A stretch of 64,000 bases of DNA, taken from positions 310,001 to 374,000 of the forward strand of contig NZ_NBXD01000002.1 in assembly GCF_003399645.1 (NCBI RefSeq). The letters run 5' to 3'. The stretch is from Subtercola boreus (GTDB taxonomy: Bacteria; Actinomycetota; Actinomycetes; Actinomycetales; Microbacteriaceae). Both the position numbers and the translations under genes were made by a program. Shown piece by piece: positions 33,951-42,080 of the stretch (within the stretch, counting starts at the first letter, position 1; each line of letters begins with the position of its first letter). The notes under the pieces were generated by a model. The model was not told the origin of the DNA. It worked only from the letters and a program-made list of their open reading frames with translations, and ran no database searches.

Positions 33951-34721
33951 ATGGTTCTGGCAATGGTCACCGGCGGCACATCGGGAATCGGTGCAGCCTT
34001 CGCGCGCGCACTGGCGAACAGGGGCGACGATCTGGTCATCGTCGCCCGAGACCAGGCCAGACTCGACGAGACCGCCCTGGCGCTCCGCACAGAGTACGGG
34101 GTGGAGGTCGAGATCATCTCGGCCGACCTCGCCGACCGCGCTGATGTGGTGCGGGTCGCCGCGCGGCTGTCAGACGCCACCCGGCCGGTCGGCCTGCTCG
34201 TGAACAACGCGGGGTTCGGAGTGCACACCTCGTTGCTCGCCGAAGACACGACGCCGCACGAGCGTGCGCTCGACGTCATGGTGCGCGCCGTGCTGATGCT
34301 GGGCGCGGCCGCCGGGCGCGCGATGCGCACGCGCGGAACAGGCAGCATCATCAATGTCTCCAGCGTCGCCGGGTTCATCACCATGGGCAGCTATTCTGCC
34401 GTCAAGGCGTGGGTCGCGTCGTACAGCCAGGGGCTGGCCGTCGAGCTTGCGGGCTCGGGCGTGCGGGTGACGACCCTGTGTCCCGGCTGGGTTCGCACAG
34501 AGTTCCACTCGCGGGCGGGCATCCGCGAGTCGTCCATCCCCGAGTTCCTCTGGGTCGACGTCGACGAGCTCGTCGCGGCGTGCCTGGCCGACGCGGCGAA
34601 GGGCAAGGTCATGTCTGTTCCTTCGCGTCGGTTCAAGTTTCTGATGTTCGTGATCAAGCACGCGCCCCGGGGCGGAATCCGCTGGGCGTCGGGCCGCATC
34701 TCGTCGAGTCGCAAAGACTAA
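33951..34721 (+). CDS. Short-chain dehydrogenase, candidate alkyl/acyl-DHAP reductase
   Basis: NAD(P)H-dependent reductase, 256 aa, classical SDR. Visible are VTGGTSGIG (residues 6-14), NNAG (85-88), the catalytic Ser in INVSSVAG, Tyr148 and Lys152 (SYSAVK), and PGWVRTEF. Mammalian and yeast acyl/alkyl-DHAP reductases are SDRs of this type, and the gene is in one operon with an acyltransferase and an alkyl-DHAP synthase, so reduction of the 1-alkyl-DHAP ketone is the natural role. That is inference from context. The ATG at 33951 is preferred over the GTG at 33942, which overlaps the -10 hexamer. Confidence 0.85.
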   Translation: MVLAMVTGGTSGIGAAFARALANRGDDLVIVARDQARLDETALALRTEYGVEVEIISADLADRADVVRVAARLSDATRPVGLLVNNAGFGVHTSLLAEDTTPHERALDVMVRAVLMLGAAAGRAMRTRGTGSIINVSSVAGFITMGSYSAVKAWVASYSQGLAVELAGSGVRVTTLCPGWVRTEFHSRAGIRESSIPEFLWVDVDELVAACLADAAKGKVMSVPSRRFKFLMFVIKHAPRGGIRWASGRISSSRKD

Positions 34722-34766
34722 ATCGTACCGGCCCGCCCGTCGTTTCGGTTCCTCAGGGAGTGTGGG

Positions 34767-34772
34767 TACGCT
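34767..34772 (+). promoter_or_regulatory. -10 hexamer of a probable leaderless promoter (acyltransferase)
   Basis: TACGCT fits TANNNT and ends 6 bases before the GTG at 34779, which has no ribosome binding site. It suggests an internal promoter for the acyltransferase and alkyl-DHAP synthase. Confidence 0.5.
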
Positions 34773-34778
34773 GGGCAG

Positions 34779-35552
34779 GTGGAATTCGGCAACAGATATA
34801 CGTCGCGGGCCCAGGCAGGTGCACGCTTCGTCGCCCAGCGCCTGCTGCTGAAACCTGTCATCTGGTCGATGGTGAAGGTGCACATCACGGGCAGGCCCCT
34901 TCTCAAAGAGGTCAAGGGTCCGTTCATCGTCGTGGCGAACCATTCGAGCCACCTGGATGCCCCGCTCATTCTCGGCTCTCTGCCGAGCCGCCTCTCGCGC
35001 TACCTGGCAGCGGCCGCCGCCGCCGACTACTTCTTCGACGTGTGGTGGAGAAAGGGCCTGACGGCTCTGTTCTTCAATGCCTTCCCGGTCGACCGCAGCG
35101 CGAACGCCAAGTCGAACGGCTTCACCGGCAAGCTGCTCAAGGCCGGTGTTCCGCTCCTGGTCTTCCCCGAGGGCACCCGGTCGAAAGACGGCACGATCGC
35201 CCCGTTCAAGGCCGGTGCCGCAGCGCTGTGCATGAAGGCGAACATCCCGTGCATCCCGATGGCCCTCGTCGGCGCGACACAGGCGATGCCCCGCGGCCGC
35301 AACTGGCCCGTTCCCGGCCGACCGCCGGTGCGCGTCTCCTTCGGCGAGCCGCTCCGCGCGGCCGAGGGTGAGACCGTCATCGAGTTCAACGAACGCATCG
35401 AGAAGGTCGTGCGGGGGATGCATGCCGCCGAGTTGGCGCTGTACCTCACCGACACCGGCGCGAACATCCGCAACCACCCCACCATCGGCACCACCTCCGG
35501 CACTACCGCCACGGGCGACTCCGACGAACACCCCCGTGAAGGAGCCGCATGA
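34779..35552 (+). CDS. 1-acyl-glycerol-3-phosphate acyltransferase (PlsC family)
   Basis: Transfers an acyl chain to a glycerol-phosphate or DHAP-type acceptor at the membrane. The 257-aa protein has intact motifs: NHSSHLD (His55, Asp60), the NAFPVDRS segment, FPEGTRS near residue 130 and the late PCIPMAL. A hydrophobic segment precedes the first motif. Its stop overlaps the alkyl-DHAP synthase start (ATGA), so the two are co-translated: it may make acyl-DHAP, the substrate of that enzyme, or acylate position 2 of the ether lipid. Start GTG 34779. Confidence 0.88.
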   Translation: MEFGNRYTSRAQAGARFVAQRLLLKPVIWSMVKVHITGRPLLKEVKGPFIVVANHSSHLDAPLILGSLPSRLSRYLAAAAAADYFFDVWWRKGLTALFFNAFPVDRSANAKSNGFTGKLLKAGVPLLVFPEGTRSKDGTIAPFKAGAAALCMKANIPCIPMALVGATQAMPRGRNWPVPGRPPVRVSFGEPLRAAEGETVIEFNERIEKVVRGMHAAELALYLTDTGANIRNHPTIGTTSGTTATGDSDEHPREGAA

Positions 35553-37219
35553 CCGACGTCAAGCACATGAAATGGTGGGGCTGGGGCGTCGAGGGTGTGG
35601 GTTTCCACCACGAAGACAAACCCGGTTTCGCACCATTCGTGGTCAATGCCGTCGGAATCGACGTCTGGCGCGAATCCGTGCCGCCCGTCGACTTCTCCGA
35701 GCTGAACGTTCCGGCCTCTCAGGCTCCGGATGAGTTGTTCGGGGCCCTCACGACGATCGTCGGCCCCGAGTATGCAACGAAAGACGACGAAGAGCGGGTC
35801 GTGCACACGTACGGCAAGAGCATCCGGGATCTGATCCGTGTTCGCGCGAGCGACTTCCCCCGCACGCCCGACGTCGTGGTCTACCCGGCCGACGAGAGCG
35901 CCGTTCAGCGCATCGTCGACCTGGCCGTGGCTTCTGACGCCGTCATCATCCCGTTCGGTGGCGGCAGCAACATCGTCGGTTCGCTCGAGCCCATGCCCGC
36001 CGAGACCCGGCCCGTCATCTCGCTCGACATGGGGCGGATGTCGCGGGTGCTCGACATCGACGAGTACTCCGGTCTCGCGGTCATCCAGGCCGGTGTGCTC
36101 GGGCCCGACATGGAAGAGCAGCTGCAGGCCCGCGGGTGGACCATGGGGCACCAGCCCGACAGCTTCACCCACTCGACCCTCGGCGGCTGGATCGCGACCC
36201 GCTCCTCGGGCATGCAGAGCGACAAGTACGGCGACATCGCCGAGATCACGAAGGGCCTGCGGGTCGTGCAGCCCGGCAAGCTGCTGGTCGTTCGGCCCAT
36301 CCCGTCGTCGGCCACCGGGCCGAGCGTGCGGGAGGCCATCCTCGGCAGTGAGGGACGTCTCGGCGTCATCACCGAGGCGACCGTACAGGTGCACCGCCTG
36401 CCCGAGAAGCGCGAGATCATCGGCTACCTCTTCCGCGACTGGGAGTCGGGCCTCGCCGCCATGCACGACATCAACAAGAGCGATGCCACCCCCTCCATCA
36501 CGAGGGTCTCGGATGCCCGGGAGACCGCGTTCTCCTTCTCCACGTCGAAGGCATCGCACGGCATCAGCGGCCAGGTGCAGAAGGCTCTCTTCGCTTTTCT
36601 GCAGAAGCGCGGCTGGAACCTCGACGAGGTCTGCCTCTCGTTCATCGGCTACGAGGGGTCGCCCGCGAACGTGTCCTACCAGAAGGGCATCGTCGGCGGC
36701 ATCCTGAAGAAGCACGGCGCGATCACACTGGGCAAGGGCCCGGGCGCTCTGTACGACCAGAAGAAGTTCGACACCCCGTACCTGCGAGACTTCCTGCTCG
36801 ACCGGGGCGCTGCCGCAGACGTGTCGGAGACGGCGGCACCGTGGTCGCGCCTCAAGCCGCTCTACGACAACGTCTTCGCGGCCGCGAACAAGGCCTACGC
36901 CTCGCTCGGTGAAAGCGGCTGGATCATGTGCCACCTCTCGCACTCGATGCACTCGGGAGCCTGCCTGTACTTCACGTTCGCGTTCACCCACGACGGGGTC
37001 GACCCGATCGCGCAGTACGACGTCGTGAAATCGGCCATCCAGCAGGCCTTCCTCGACTCGGGCGGAACGCTCTCACACCACCACAGCGTGGGTGTGGAGC
37101 ACTCGCAGTGGACGGAAGAGGACATCTCCGTGGCCGGGGCCGACCTCATCCAGGGGATGTTCACGGCGGTCGACCCGGGCAAGCACCTCAACCCGGGAAA
37201 GATCCTGCGGCGCAACTGA
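35549..37219 (+). CDS. Alkyldihydroxyacetonephosphate synthase (ether-lipid forming), FAD-dependent
   Basis: Exchanges the acyl chain of acyl-DHAP for a fatty alcohol, creating the glycerol ether bond. The 556-aa protein matches the mammalian enzyme along its length: N-terminal MKWWGWG motif, FAD site IPFGGGSNIVG (134-144), STLGGWIATRSSGM (209-222), GSEGRLGVITEA, SGACLYFTFAF with Tyr474 at the position of the essential mammalian Tyr578, and the HHH triplet (510-512) in GGTLSHHHSVG. A plain glycolate/lactate oxidase of the same FAD family would lack the N-terminal motif and HHH triplet. It is last in its operon, just before a strong terminator. Peroxisomal targeting is naturally absent. Confidence 0.93.
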   Translation: MTDVKHMKWWGWGVEGVGFHHEDKPGFAPFVVNAVGIDVWRESVPPVDFSELNVPASQAPDELFGALTTIVGPEYATKDDEERVVHTYGKSIRDLIRVRASDFPRTPDVVVYPADESAVQRIVDLAVASDAVIIPFGGGSNIVGSLEPMPAETRPVISLDMGRMSRVLDIDEYSGLAVIQAGVLGPDMEEQLQARGWTMGHQPDSFTHSTLGGWIATRSSGMQSDKYGDIAEITKGLRVVQPGKLLVVRPIPSSATGPSVREAILGSEGRLGVITEATVQVHRLPEKREIIGYLFRDWESGLAAMHDINKSDATPSITRVSDARETAFSFSTSKASHGISGQVQKALFAFLQKRGWNLDEVCLSFIGYEGSPANVSYQKGIVGGILKKHGAITLGKGPGALYDQKKFDTPYLRDFLLDRGAAADVSETAAPWSRLKPLYDNVFAAANKAYASLGESGWIMCHLSHSMHSGACLYFTFAFTHDGVDPIAQYDVVKSAIQQAFLDSGGTLSHHHSVGVEHSQWTEEDISVAGADLIQGMFTAVDPGKHLNPGKILRRN

Positions 37220-37232
37220 GGCTGGGTTGATA

Positions 37233-37267
37233 GAAGGGGACGCCTTTGGGCGTCCCCTTCTTTTGTT
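37233..37267 (+). terminator. Intrinsic terminator after the alkyl-DHAP synthase gene
   Basis: GAAGGGGACGCC (37233-37244) pairs perfectly over 12 bp with GGCGTCCCCTTC (37249-37260), with a TTTG loop, and TTTTGTT follows. It is among the clearest Rho-independent terminators in the window and closes the SDR-acyltransferase-synthase unit. Confidence 0.92.
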
Positions 37268-37322
37268 GCCTCTCGGGTTCGGCCCTGCTTCATGCGATAT
37301 GTCGTCGGCCAACATGGTGTGG

Positions 37323-37348
37323 GCTATAGTTACTGAGCAATACTCAGC
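37323..37348 (+). promoter_or_regulatory. Promoter/operator element shared with the second propeller gene
   Basis: A TATAGT -10 hexamer (37325-37330) is followed at once by CTGAG-N5-CTCAG (37333-37347). The same pattern, GCTATnGTTnCnGAGnAnTACTCAGC, recurs at 40020-40045 before the other LASTG protein gene. The inverted repeat covers the expected transcription start, so a repressor site is likely. Confidence 0.6.
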
Positions 37349-37371
37349 CATACTATTTCTGCGAGGAACCC

Positions 37372-39015
37372 ATGCCCCATTCGTCTCGAACCTCTCATCG
37401 ACTCCTCCGGGCCATCACGGTAGTCGCCGTTGTCGGTGCGTTCGGCGCGGTAGGTATCTTCTCGCTCGAAACAGCCACCGCGGCTCTACCTGTTGCGGGT
37501 GAGACAGTGATGACGAGCGTCGACACCTCATCTCCGCCTGCAAGGGCCAACGCGGGTGCTGGGCAGAGTTCGCTCTCGTCGGATGGTCGCTATGTAGCCT
37601 TTTCGTCCGCGTCGAGCAACCTGGTCTCAGTCGGCAATCACGCAACAACACAGATCTACAAGCGCGATCTGCTCACCGGAGCCACGGAGTTGGTCAGCGT
37701 CGTGCCTGCCGGCGCAGATTCGGGTGACAAGCCGTCGACAGACCCGTCGATCTCAGCCGATGGGCGATTCGTGGCATTCACCTCGAGAGCAACCAACCTC
37801 ACGCTTCCGGCCGACCTCACCAACTCCTTCTCGCAGGTTTACGTGAGGGACACGACAGGAGGGCTGACCAGAAAACTGAGCCTGACGCCGGGTCTGGTTC
37901 TCGGGGGCAACGAGAATTCCAATACGCCCTCGATCTCGGCTGACGGCTCCCTCGTGGCATTCCAATCCGGGGCCAACAACCTCGTCAACGGTCTGACCCC
38001 AACGACCTATCAGGTGTACCTGGCGAGCAATGCGGTCGACCCGATGGTCAGGCTGGTCAGCGCCCGAAACGGTACAGCCAGCGGGCTCCCGGACGGAGCG
38101 GCGGTACAGCCGTCGATTTCCGGTGATGGCGCGACGGTGGTGTTCGTGTCCGGCTCGAGCGATCTAGCCGGTGTCTCGGGCGCCGGAAACGGCCAAATCT
38201 ACGCTCGAAGTCTGGCCACCGCTACGACCAGACTTCTGACGCTCGACCGATCGAATGCGTCTGTCGCCGGAGACAACGCGTCAGGTGAACCGGTTGTTTC
38301 GTTTGACGGCTCGCGAGTGGCCTATACCTCCAAAGCGAGCAACCTTGTTCCCCAGCCGCTCGGGTCCGCCACTCAGATCCTCCTGTTCGACCGAGCGACA
38401 GGGCAGAACTCACTCGTCAGTGCCGCACTCGTCAGCGGCAACGGCGCGAGTGGCGAATCGAAGCAACCATCGATTTCAGCCGACGGGCAGAAGGTCGTCT
38501 TTCCTTCCACACCGGGAAACCTGAGCAGCACTCCCGCCAATGGCTTCGAGCAGGTCTTCCTCCGTGATCTCGTCACGGCGACAACCAGGATGGTGAGTAC
38601 CCTTCCTGGCCTGCCGATATCAGGATGCCTGGAGGACTGCTTCGATGCGTCGCTGTCTGCCGACGCGAGATTCGTTGCCTTCACGTCTAATTCACCAGGC
38701 CTCTCCGCCACTCCCGCGACCGGGGGCTTTCTCCAAACGTACGTTCGTTCTCTCGTTGCCGAGGAGCCGACGCCGACACCAAGCGCCACCGCGCCCATGC
38801 CGCCGACCGGGGGCACAGTCACACCCGTGGCGACACAGGAGGCGGTTGTGGCCGGTCAGGGCGGATCGGGCCCCACAAGGGGTCGGCTGGCATCTACCGG
38901 TGTCTCGCCGATGCAGATCCTGGCCGCAGGCCTGGGTGGTGCGATGTTGGCGCTTGTCGGGGGATCAGTTCTCTACGGCTCCGGGCACGTTCGTAGCCGG
39001 AGAAGCCGAGCCTAG
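37372..39015 (+). CDS. Wall-anchored seven-bladed beta-propeller protein with LASTG signal
   Basis: A secreted 547-aa surface protein. Residues 1-38 form a signal peptide ending ATAALP. The body contains seven copies of a TolB/PD40-like blade motif (S-x-DGRYVAFSSASSNLV and variants), which predicts a seven-bladed propeller. A Pro/Thr linker leads to LASTG (506-510), a hydrophobic span and the basic tail RSRRSRA: a complete cell-wall sorting signal of the LAXTG kind used by class E sortases. The protein is a paralogue of the product at 40129-41925. Codon use is less GC-extreme than its neighbours. The ligand is unknown. Confidence 0.88.
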   Translation: MPHSSRTSHRLLRAITVVAVVGAFGAVGIFSLETATAALPVAGETVMTSVDTSSPPARANAGAGQSSLSSDGRYVAFSSASSNLVSVGNHATTQIYKRDLLTGATELVSVVPAGADSGDKPSTDPSISADGRFVAFTSRATNLTLPADLTNSFSQVYVRDTTGGLTRKLSLTPGLVLGGNENSNTPSISADGSLVAFQSGANNLVNGLTPTTYQVYLASNAVDPMVRLVSARNGTASGLPDGAAVQPSISGDGATVVFVSGSSDLAGVSGAGNGQIYARSLATATTRLLTLDRSNASVAGDNASGEPVVSFDGSRVAYTSKASNLVPQPLGSATQILLFDRATGQNSLVSAALVSGNGASGESKQPSISADGQKVVFPSTPGNLSSTPANGFEQVFLRDLVTATTRMVSTLPGLPISGCLEDCFDASLSADARFVAFTSNSPGLSATPATGGFLQTYVRSLVAEEPTPTPSATAPMPPTGGTVTPVATQEAVVAGQGGSGPTRGRLASTGVSPMQILAAGLGGAMLALVGGSVLYGSGHVRSRRSRA

Positions 39016-39055
39016 GTAGCGGGCCACCCGTGTAGTTACACGCCCGTGCTTCATG

Positions 39056-39091
39056 CACAGGCGGGGATAGCCACGTGCATCCCCGCCTGTG
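39056..39091. terminator. Bidirectional stem-loop between convergent genes
   Basis: CACAGGCGGGGAT (39056-39068) pairs over 13 bp with ATCCCCGCCTGTG (39079-39091) around a 10-base loop. It lies between the ends of the propeller gene and the phosphatase-family gene and can serve both. Confidence 0.8.
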
Positions 39092-39109
39092 TCGTCGTGC
39101 CGTCTGTGC

Positions 39110-39898
39110 TTACTCGACGCCGTCGAAGACCGGATTGTGCGGGTCGGTGTCGGCATCCTGGGTCTCGGCCGCCTCATGGCGGGCCGGGCGGTTCAGAACC
39201 TCGGCCGTGATGAGAATCGGGCGGTGGTCGGAGAGGCCCTTCGGCAGCGTCTCGACGAGCTGCACATCCATGCCCTTCGACGTCGCGAAGTCGAAGTGGT
39301 ACGCGACCGACTTGGAGTAGTAGTAGGTGGGGCCGTCGCTGAGCGACAGGCTGTAACCCGACTTCTCGACCTCTTTGATGAGCTTGCTGCGCAACAGCGG
39401 GTAGTTGAAGTCGCCCGTCATCACCGTGGGCACGTCGTCGCCGGCGAGCTCGGTGAGGTGCAGGTGCGCCTGGGCGATCTGGCGACGCCGAAGAAGGTTC
39501 GTCGCAGAGAGAGGCGAGGCGTGGAAAGACGCGAGCTGAACATCCTGGCCCGACTGCAGGTCGACGAGGCGCGTTGTGAGCAGACGCTCGATGCCGGGGA
39601 GCAGAACGCGGTCGTGCATGGCCTTGTGCAGTGTGAAGGCGTGCGAGTCGAGAGCCGTGAAGCGGTCGGGCCGGTAGTAGATGGCCAGGCCGAGCTCGCT
39701 TTTGAAGGTCGCCGCAGCGAGCTGCAGGTCGCCGATCTCGGCGGGCATGCGAACACCGTCGCCCTCCTGCAGGCACAGTGCGTCGACGGGGTACTGCTCA
39801 ACCATGTCGACCAGTTCGGCGACTGCCGCGTGGCGGCGCAGGTTGTAGCTCAAGATCTTCAGAACGAACCACCCAACTGTTGCACCCCTGTCTGTCAC
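39110..39898 (-). CDS. Endonuclease/exonuclease/phosphatase family protein
   Basis: A Mg-dependent phosphodiesterase or nuclease, 262 aa, from the GTG at 39898. Family residues are present: Asn in LSYNLR, Glu in LCLQEGD, TGDFNYP and the terminal catalytic pair LSDHRPI. Substrates in the family include DNA, inositol phosphates and sphingolipids, so the role is open. The frame remains open to 40018, but homology starts at LKILSYN. A TAGAAT hexamer 4 bases upstream of the GTG hints at a very short leader. No signal peptide is seen. Confidence 0.82.
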   Translation of the reverse strand: MTDRGATVGWFVLKILSYNLRRHAAVAELVDMVEQYPVDALCLQEGDGVRMPAEIGDLQLAAATFKSELGLAIYYRPDRFTALDSHAFTLHKAMHDRVLLPGIERLLTTRLVDLQSGQDVQLASFHASPLSATNLLRRRQIAQAHLHLTELAGDDVPTVMTGDFNYPLLRSKLIKEVEKSGYSLSLSDGPTYYYSKSVAYHFDFATSKGMDVQLVETLPKGLSDHRPILITAEVLNRPARHEAAETQDADTDPHNPVFDGVE

Positions 39899-40019
39899 CA
39901 GTATTCTAACCAGCTTCGCTGAGGGGCTCGTGCGAGCACTCGGCTGCACGGCGGTACGTATTCGGAGGGGGCGGTCCCGTCGGTTTGGTGACGCCGGGTT
40001 GCGTCGGCGAGGGATCATC

Positions 40020-40045
40020 GCTATGGTTGCCGAGTATTACTCAGC
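40020..40045 (+). promoter_or_regulatory. Promoter/operator element, second copy
   Basis: TATGGT (40022-40027, TANNNT) is followed by the palindrome GAGTATTACTC (40032-40042). It aligns with the element at 37323-37348, so both LASTG genes are probably under one regulator. Here the untranslated leader would be about 95 bases. Confidence 0.55.
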
Positions 40046-40128
40046 TTCGGCTGAATGCGCGCTTTCCGACCCACCTACTCACCTCCCGTATTCACTCCGT
40101 CTGACCCTGACTCACCGCTGAGGAACCC

Positions 40129-41925
40129 ATGCCCCACCTTGCTCTCCCCCGCCCCCGCTCGGCCGTCGCGCTCGGCGTCGCCGCTCTCGCGCTGGGCGCA
40201 GCGGGACTTCTCGCTTCCGGGTCGGCGTTCGCCGCACTGCCGGCGCCCGACACCACGGCGATGGTGAGTGTCACCCCACTCGTGCCGTCGACCGCGGGCA
40301 ACAACATCTCTAATGAGGTAAGCGTCTCCGGTGACGGAAGGTTCGTGGCATTCACCTCCCTCGCCGATAACCTGGTGGGCATCGGAAGTCACGACAAGAG
40401 CCAGGTCTACAAGCGAGACCTGCTGACCGGAACCACAACTCTGGTTAGCGCCGCCCTCATCGGCGTTGATTCGGGGACCGATGACTCGACGGATCCATCG
40501 ATCTCGGCCGACGGACGGTACGTATCGTTCACATCCATGGCCCTTAACCTTGGCCCCTCCGACGACCCACGAAACGTGCACAACCAGATCTTCGTTCGGG
40601 ACACGCTTCTCGGTACGACGCGTGAGTTGAGTCTGATTCCTGGGGGGCTCACTGGCGGCGACGACGATTCCACGAGTTCCTCGATCTCCGCCGACGGTTC
40701 AAAGGTCGCCTTCCAGTCTGCGGCCACAGATCTTCTCGTGGGAGTCACCACGACCGACACGCAGGTCTACCTCGCTCCGAACGTGGCCGACCCCGTCATT
40801 CAGGCGGTGAGTCTCCGGGACGGCGCCTCGTTGCGTCTCCCTGACGACGATTCACTCCAGCCCGCGATCTCGGGAGACGGCAACACTGTCGCGTTCGTGT
40901 CTGCGGCCAGCAATCTGGCAGCTGTTCCCGGCAACGGTAGTACTCAGGTCTACACCCGCACCCTCTCGACGTCGACGACCAAGCTTCTGAGCTTCACCAG
41001 TACCGACAAGACGATGGCTGCGCACAACATCTCCGCTGGCCCCTCGGTTTCCTTCGACGGCAGTCGTGTCGCCTACCAGTCCAAGGCGGCTGACCTCATA
41101 CCAGAGAGCGCGGGTATCGCCACCCAGGTCATTGTCTTCGACCGGAGTCTTGACGCCAACTCCCTCGTCAGCTTCAACCGGGCGAACACTGGTGCCGGCA
41201 CCGGTATTTCGGGCCAGCCTTCAATCAGTGCTGACGGCAACGCCGTAGCCTTCGCGTCCCTCTCCGACCTCACCGCTGTTCCCGGCGGTGGACTGTCGCA
41301 GGTCTATCGGCGCGATCTCCGCACAAAGACCACGACCATCGTCAGCGTCCAGGCCGGCACCGCGCTCGCGGCAGGCACCCGGGATTCTCTGGCACCGGCC
41401 CTCTCCGGTGACGGAAACTTCGTCGGGTTCACCTCGAGCGCCCCCTCGCTGACGGACATCGCCACTCGTCCCATTCAGACGCAGACGTACCTGCGCGCGG
41501 CGGGTGCCGCTGCTCCGCCCACCGCACCGGCTACTCCGACGGCGACAACCACCCCGGCGCCGCCTGCGACGGGTACCCCGGGTACCGGTGGGAGCACGGG
41601 CTCTGGGCAGGGCGGCTCCGGGTCGGGCGGGTCCGGCTCGGGCGGCGCCGGTGGGTCCGGCAGCGGTCACCTCGCGTCCACAGGGATGAGCCAGGCACCG
41701 ATCATGGCGGCCGGGGTGAGTGCGGCAGTGCTGGCGCTGGTCGGCGGGTCGATCCTGTTCGGTGCCCGAGCGGCCAGGCGTCGGAGGCTGGCGCTGGGTT
41801 CCGCAGGTGGCTCTGGCTCGGTAGGTGGCGCTGACGCGGCGGGTGTGGCCGAGTCGATCGGCGACTCCGGGCCCACGCCATCACCCCGCTCCACCGAGCA
41901 CCCCACGACCGGGGCGGACGAATAG
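40129..41925 (+). CDS. Wall-anchored seven-bladed beta-propeller protein with LASTG signal and cytoplasmic tail
   Basis: A 598-aa paralogue of the product at 37372-39015. A signal peptide (ending near SAFAALPAP) is followed by seven blade motifs such as SGDGRFVAFTSLADNLV and SADGSKVAFQSAATDLL. A Pro/Thr stretch and a Gly/Ser-rich spacer then reach LASTG (515-519), the hydrophobic span and RRRR. Unlike normal sorting signals it continues for about 45 more Gly/Ser/Pro/Asp-rich residues after the arginines. That tail would be removed by sortase cleavage or would keep the uncleaved protein in the membrane. Function unknown; surface recognition or wall structure is likely. Confidence 0.88.
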   Translation: MPHLALPRPRSAVALGVAALALGAAGLLASGSAFAALPAPDTTAMVSVTPLVPSTAGNNISNEVSVSGDGRFVAFTSLADNLVGIGSHDKSQVYKRDLLTGTTTLVSAALIGVDSGTDDSTDPSISADGRYVSFTSMALNLGPSDDPRNVHNQIFVRDTLLGTTRELSLIPGGLTGGDDDSTSSSISADGSKVAFQSAATDLLVGVTTTDTQVYLAPNVADPVIQAVSLRDGASLRLPDDDSLQPAISGDGNTVAFVSAASNLAAVPGNGSTQVYTRTLSTSTTKLLSFTSTDKTMAAHNISAGPSVSFDGSRVAYQSKAADLIPESAGIATQVIVFDRSLDANSLVSFNRANTGAGTGISGQPSISADGNAVAFASLSDLTAVPGGGLSQVYRRDLRTKTTTIVSVQAGTALAAGTRDSLAPALSGDGNFVGFTSSAPSLTDIATRPIQTQTYLRAAGAAAPPTAPATPTATTTPAPPATGTPGTGGSTGSGQGGSGSGGSGSGGAGGSGSGHLASTGMSQAPIMAAGVSAAVLALVGGSILFGARAARRRRLALGSAGGSGSVGGADAAGVAESIGDSGPTPSPRSTEHPTTGADE

Positions 41926-41937
41926 TCCGCTTCCCTC

Positions 41938-41970
41938 AGACCGAGGCGGACGAATCGTCCGCCTCGGTCT
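41938..41970 (+). terminator. Sixteen-base-pair perfect stem-loop after the propeller gene
   Basis: AGACCGAGGCGGACGA (41938-41953) and TCGTCCGCCTCGGTCT (41955-41970) are perfect complements around one central base. No U-tract follows, but position and stability fit a terminator. A smaller repeat, GCGGAC-GAATA-GTCCGC (41914-41930), spans the stop codon. Confidence 0.75.
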
Positions 41971-42029
41971 AGGCTCTCGCGGCCGTCGTCTACACCCCCC
42001 CTTGGATGGCGGCCGCGAGTGTTGGAACG

Positions 42030-42068
42030 CACCCTGACCCGCCAGAACGGTGGCGGGTCAGGGTGTTT
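42030..42068 (+). terminator. Second intrinsic terminator directly before the MOSC gene
   Basis: CACCCTGACCCGCCA (42030-42044) pairs over 15 bp with TGGCGGGTCAGGGTG (42051-42065), followed by TTTT. It ends 12 bases before the MOSC start, and its T-run merges with that gene's -10 hexamer. Confidence 0.85.
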
Positions 42069-42074
42069 TACGAT
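42069..42074 (+). promoter_or_regulatory. -10 hexamer of a probable leaderless promoter (MOSC gene)
   Basis: TACGAT fits TANNNT and ends 6 bases before the ATG at 42081. Transcription would begin right after the preceding terminator, which shields the gene from read-through. Confidence 0.55.
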
Positions 42075-42080
42075 TGTCCG

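Noticed and set aside
26441-37219. Anaerobic-type plasmalogen synthesis (PlsA/PlsR)
   Set aside because: No product with the large multidomain reductase/activase architecture; the genes present fit the O2-tolerant ether route instead.
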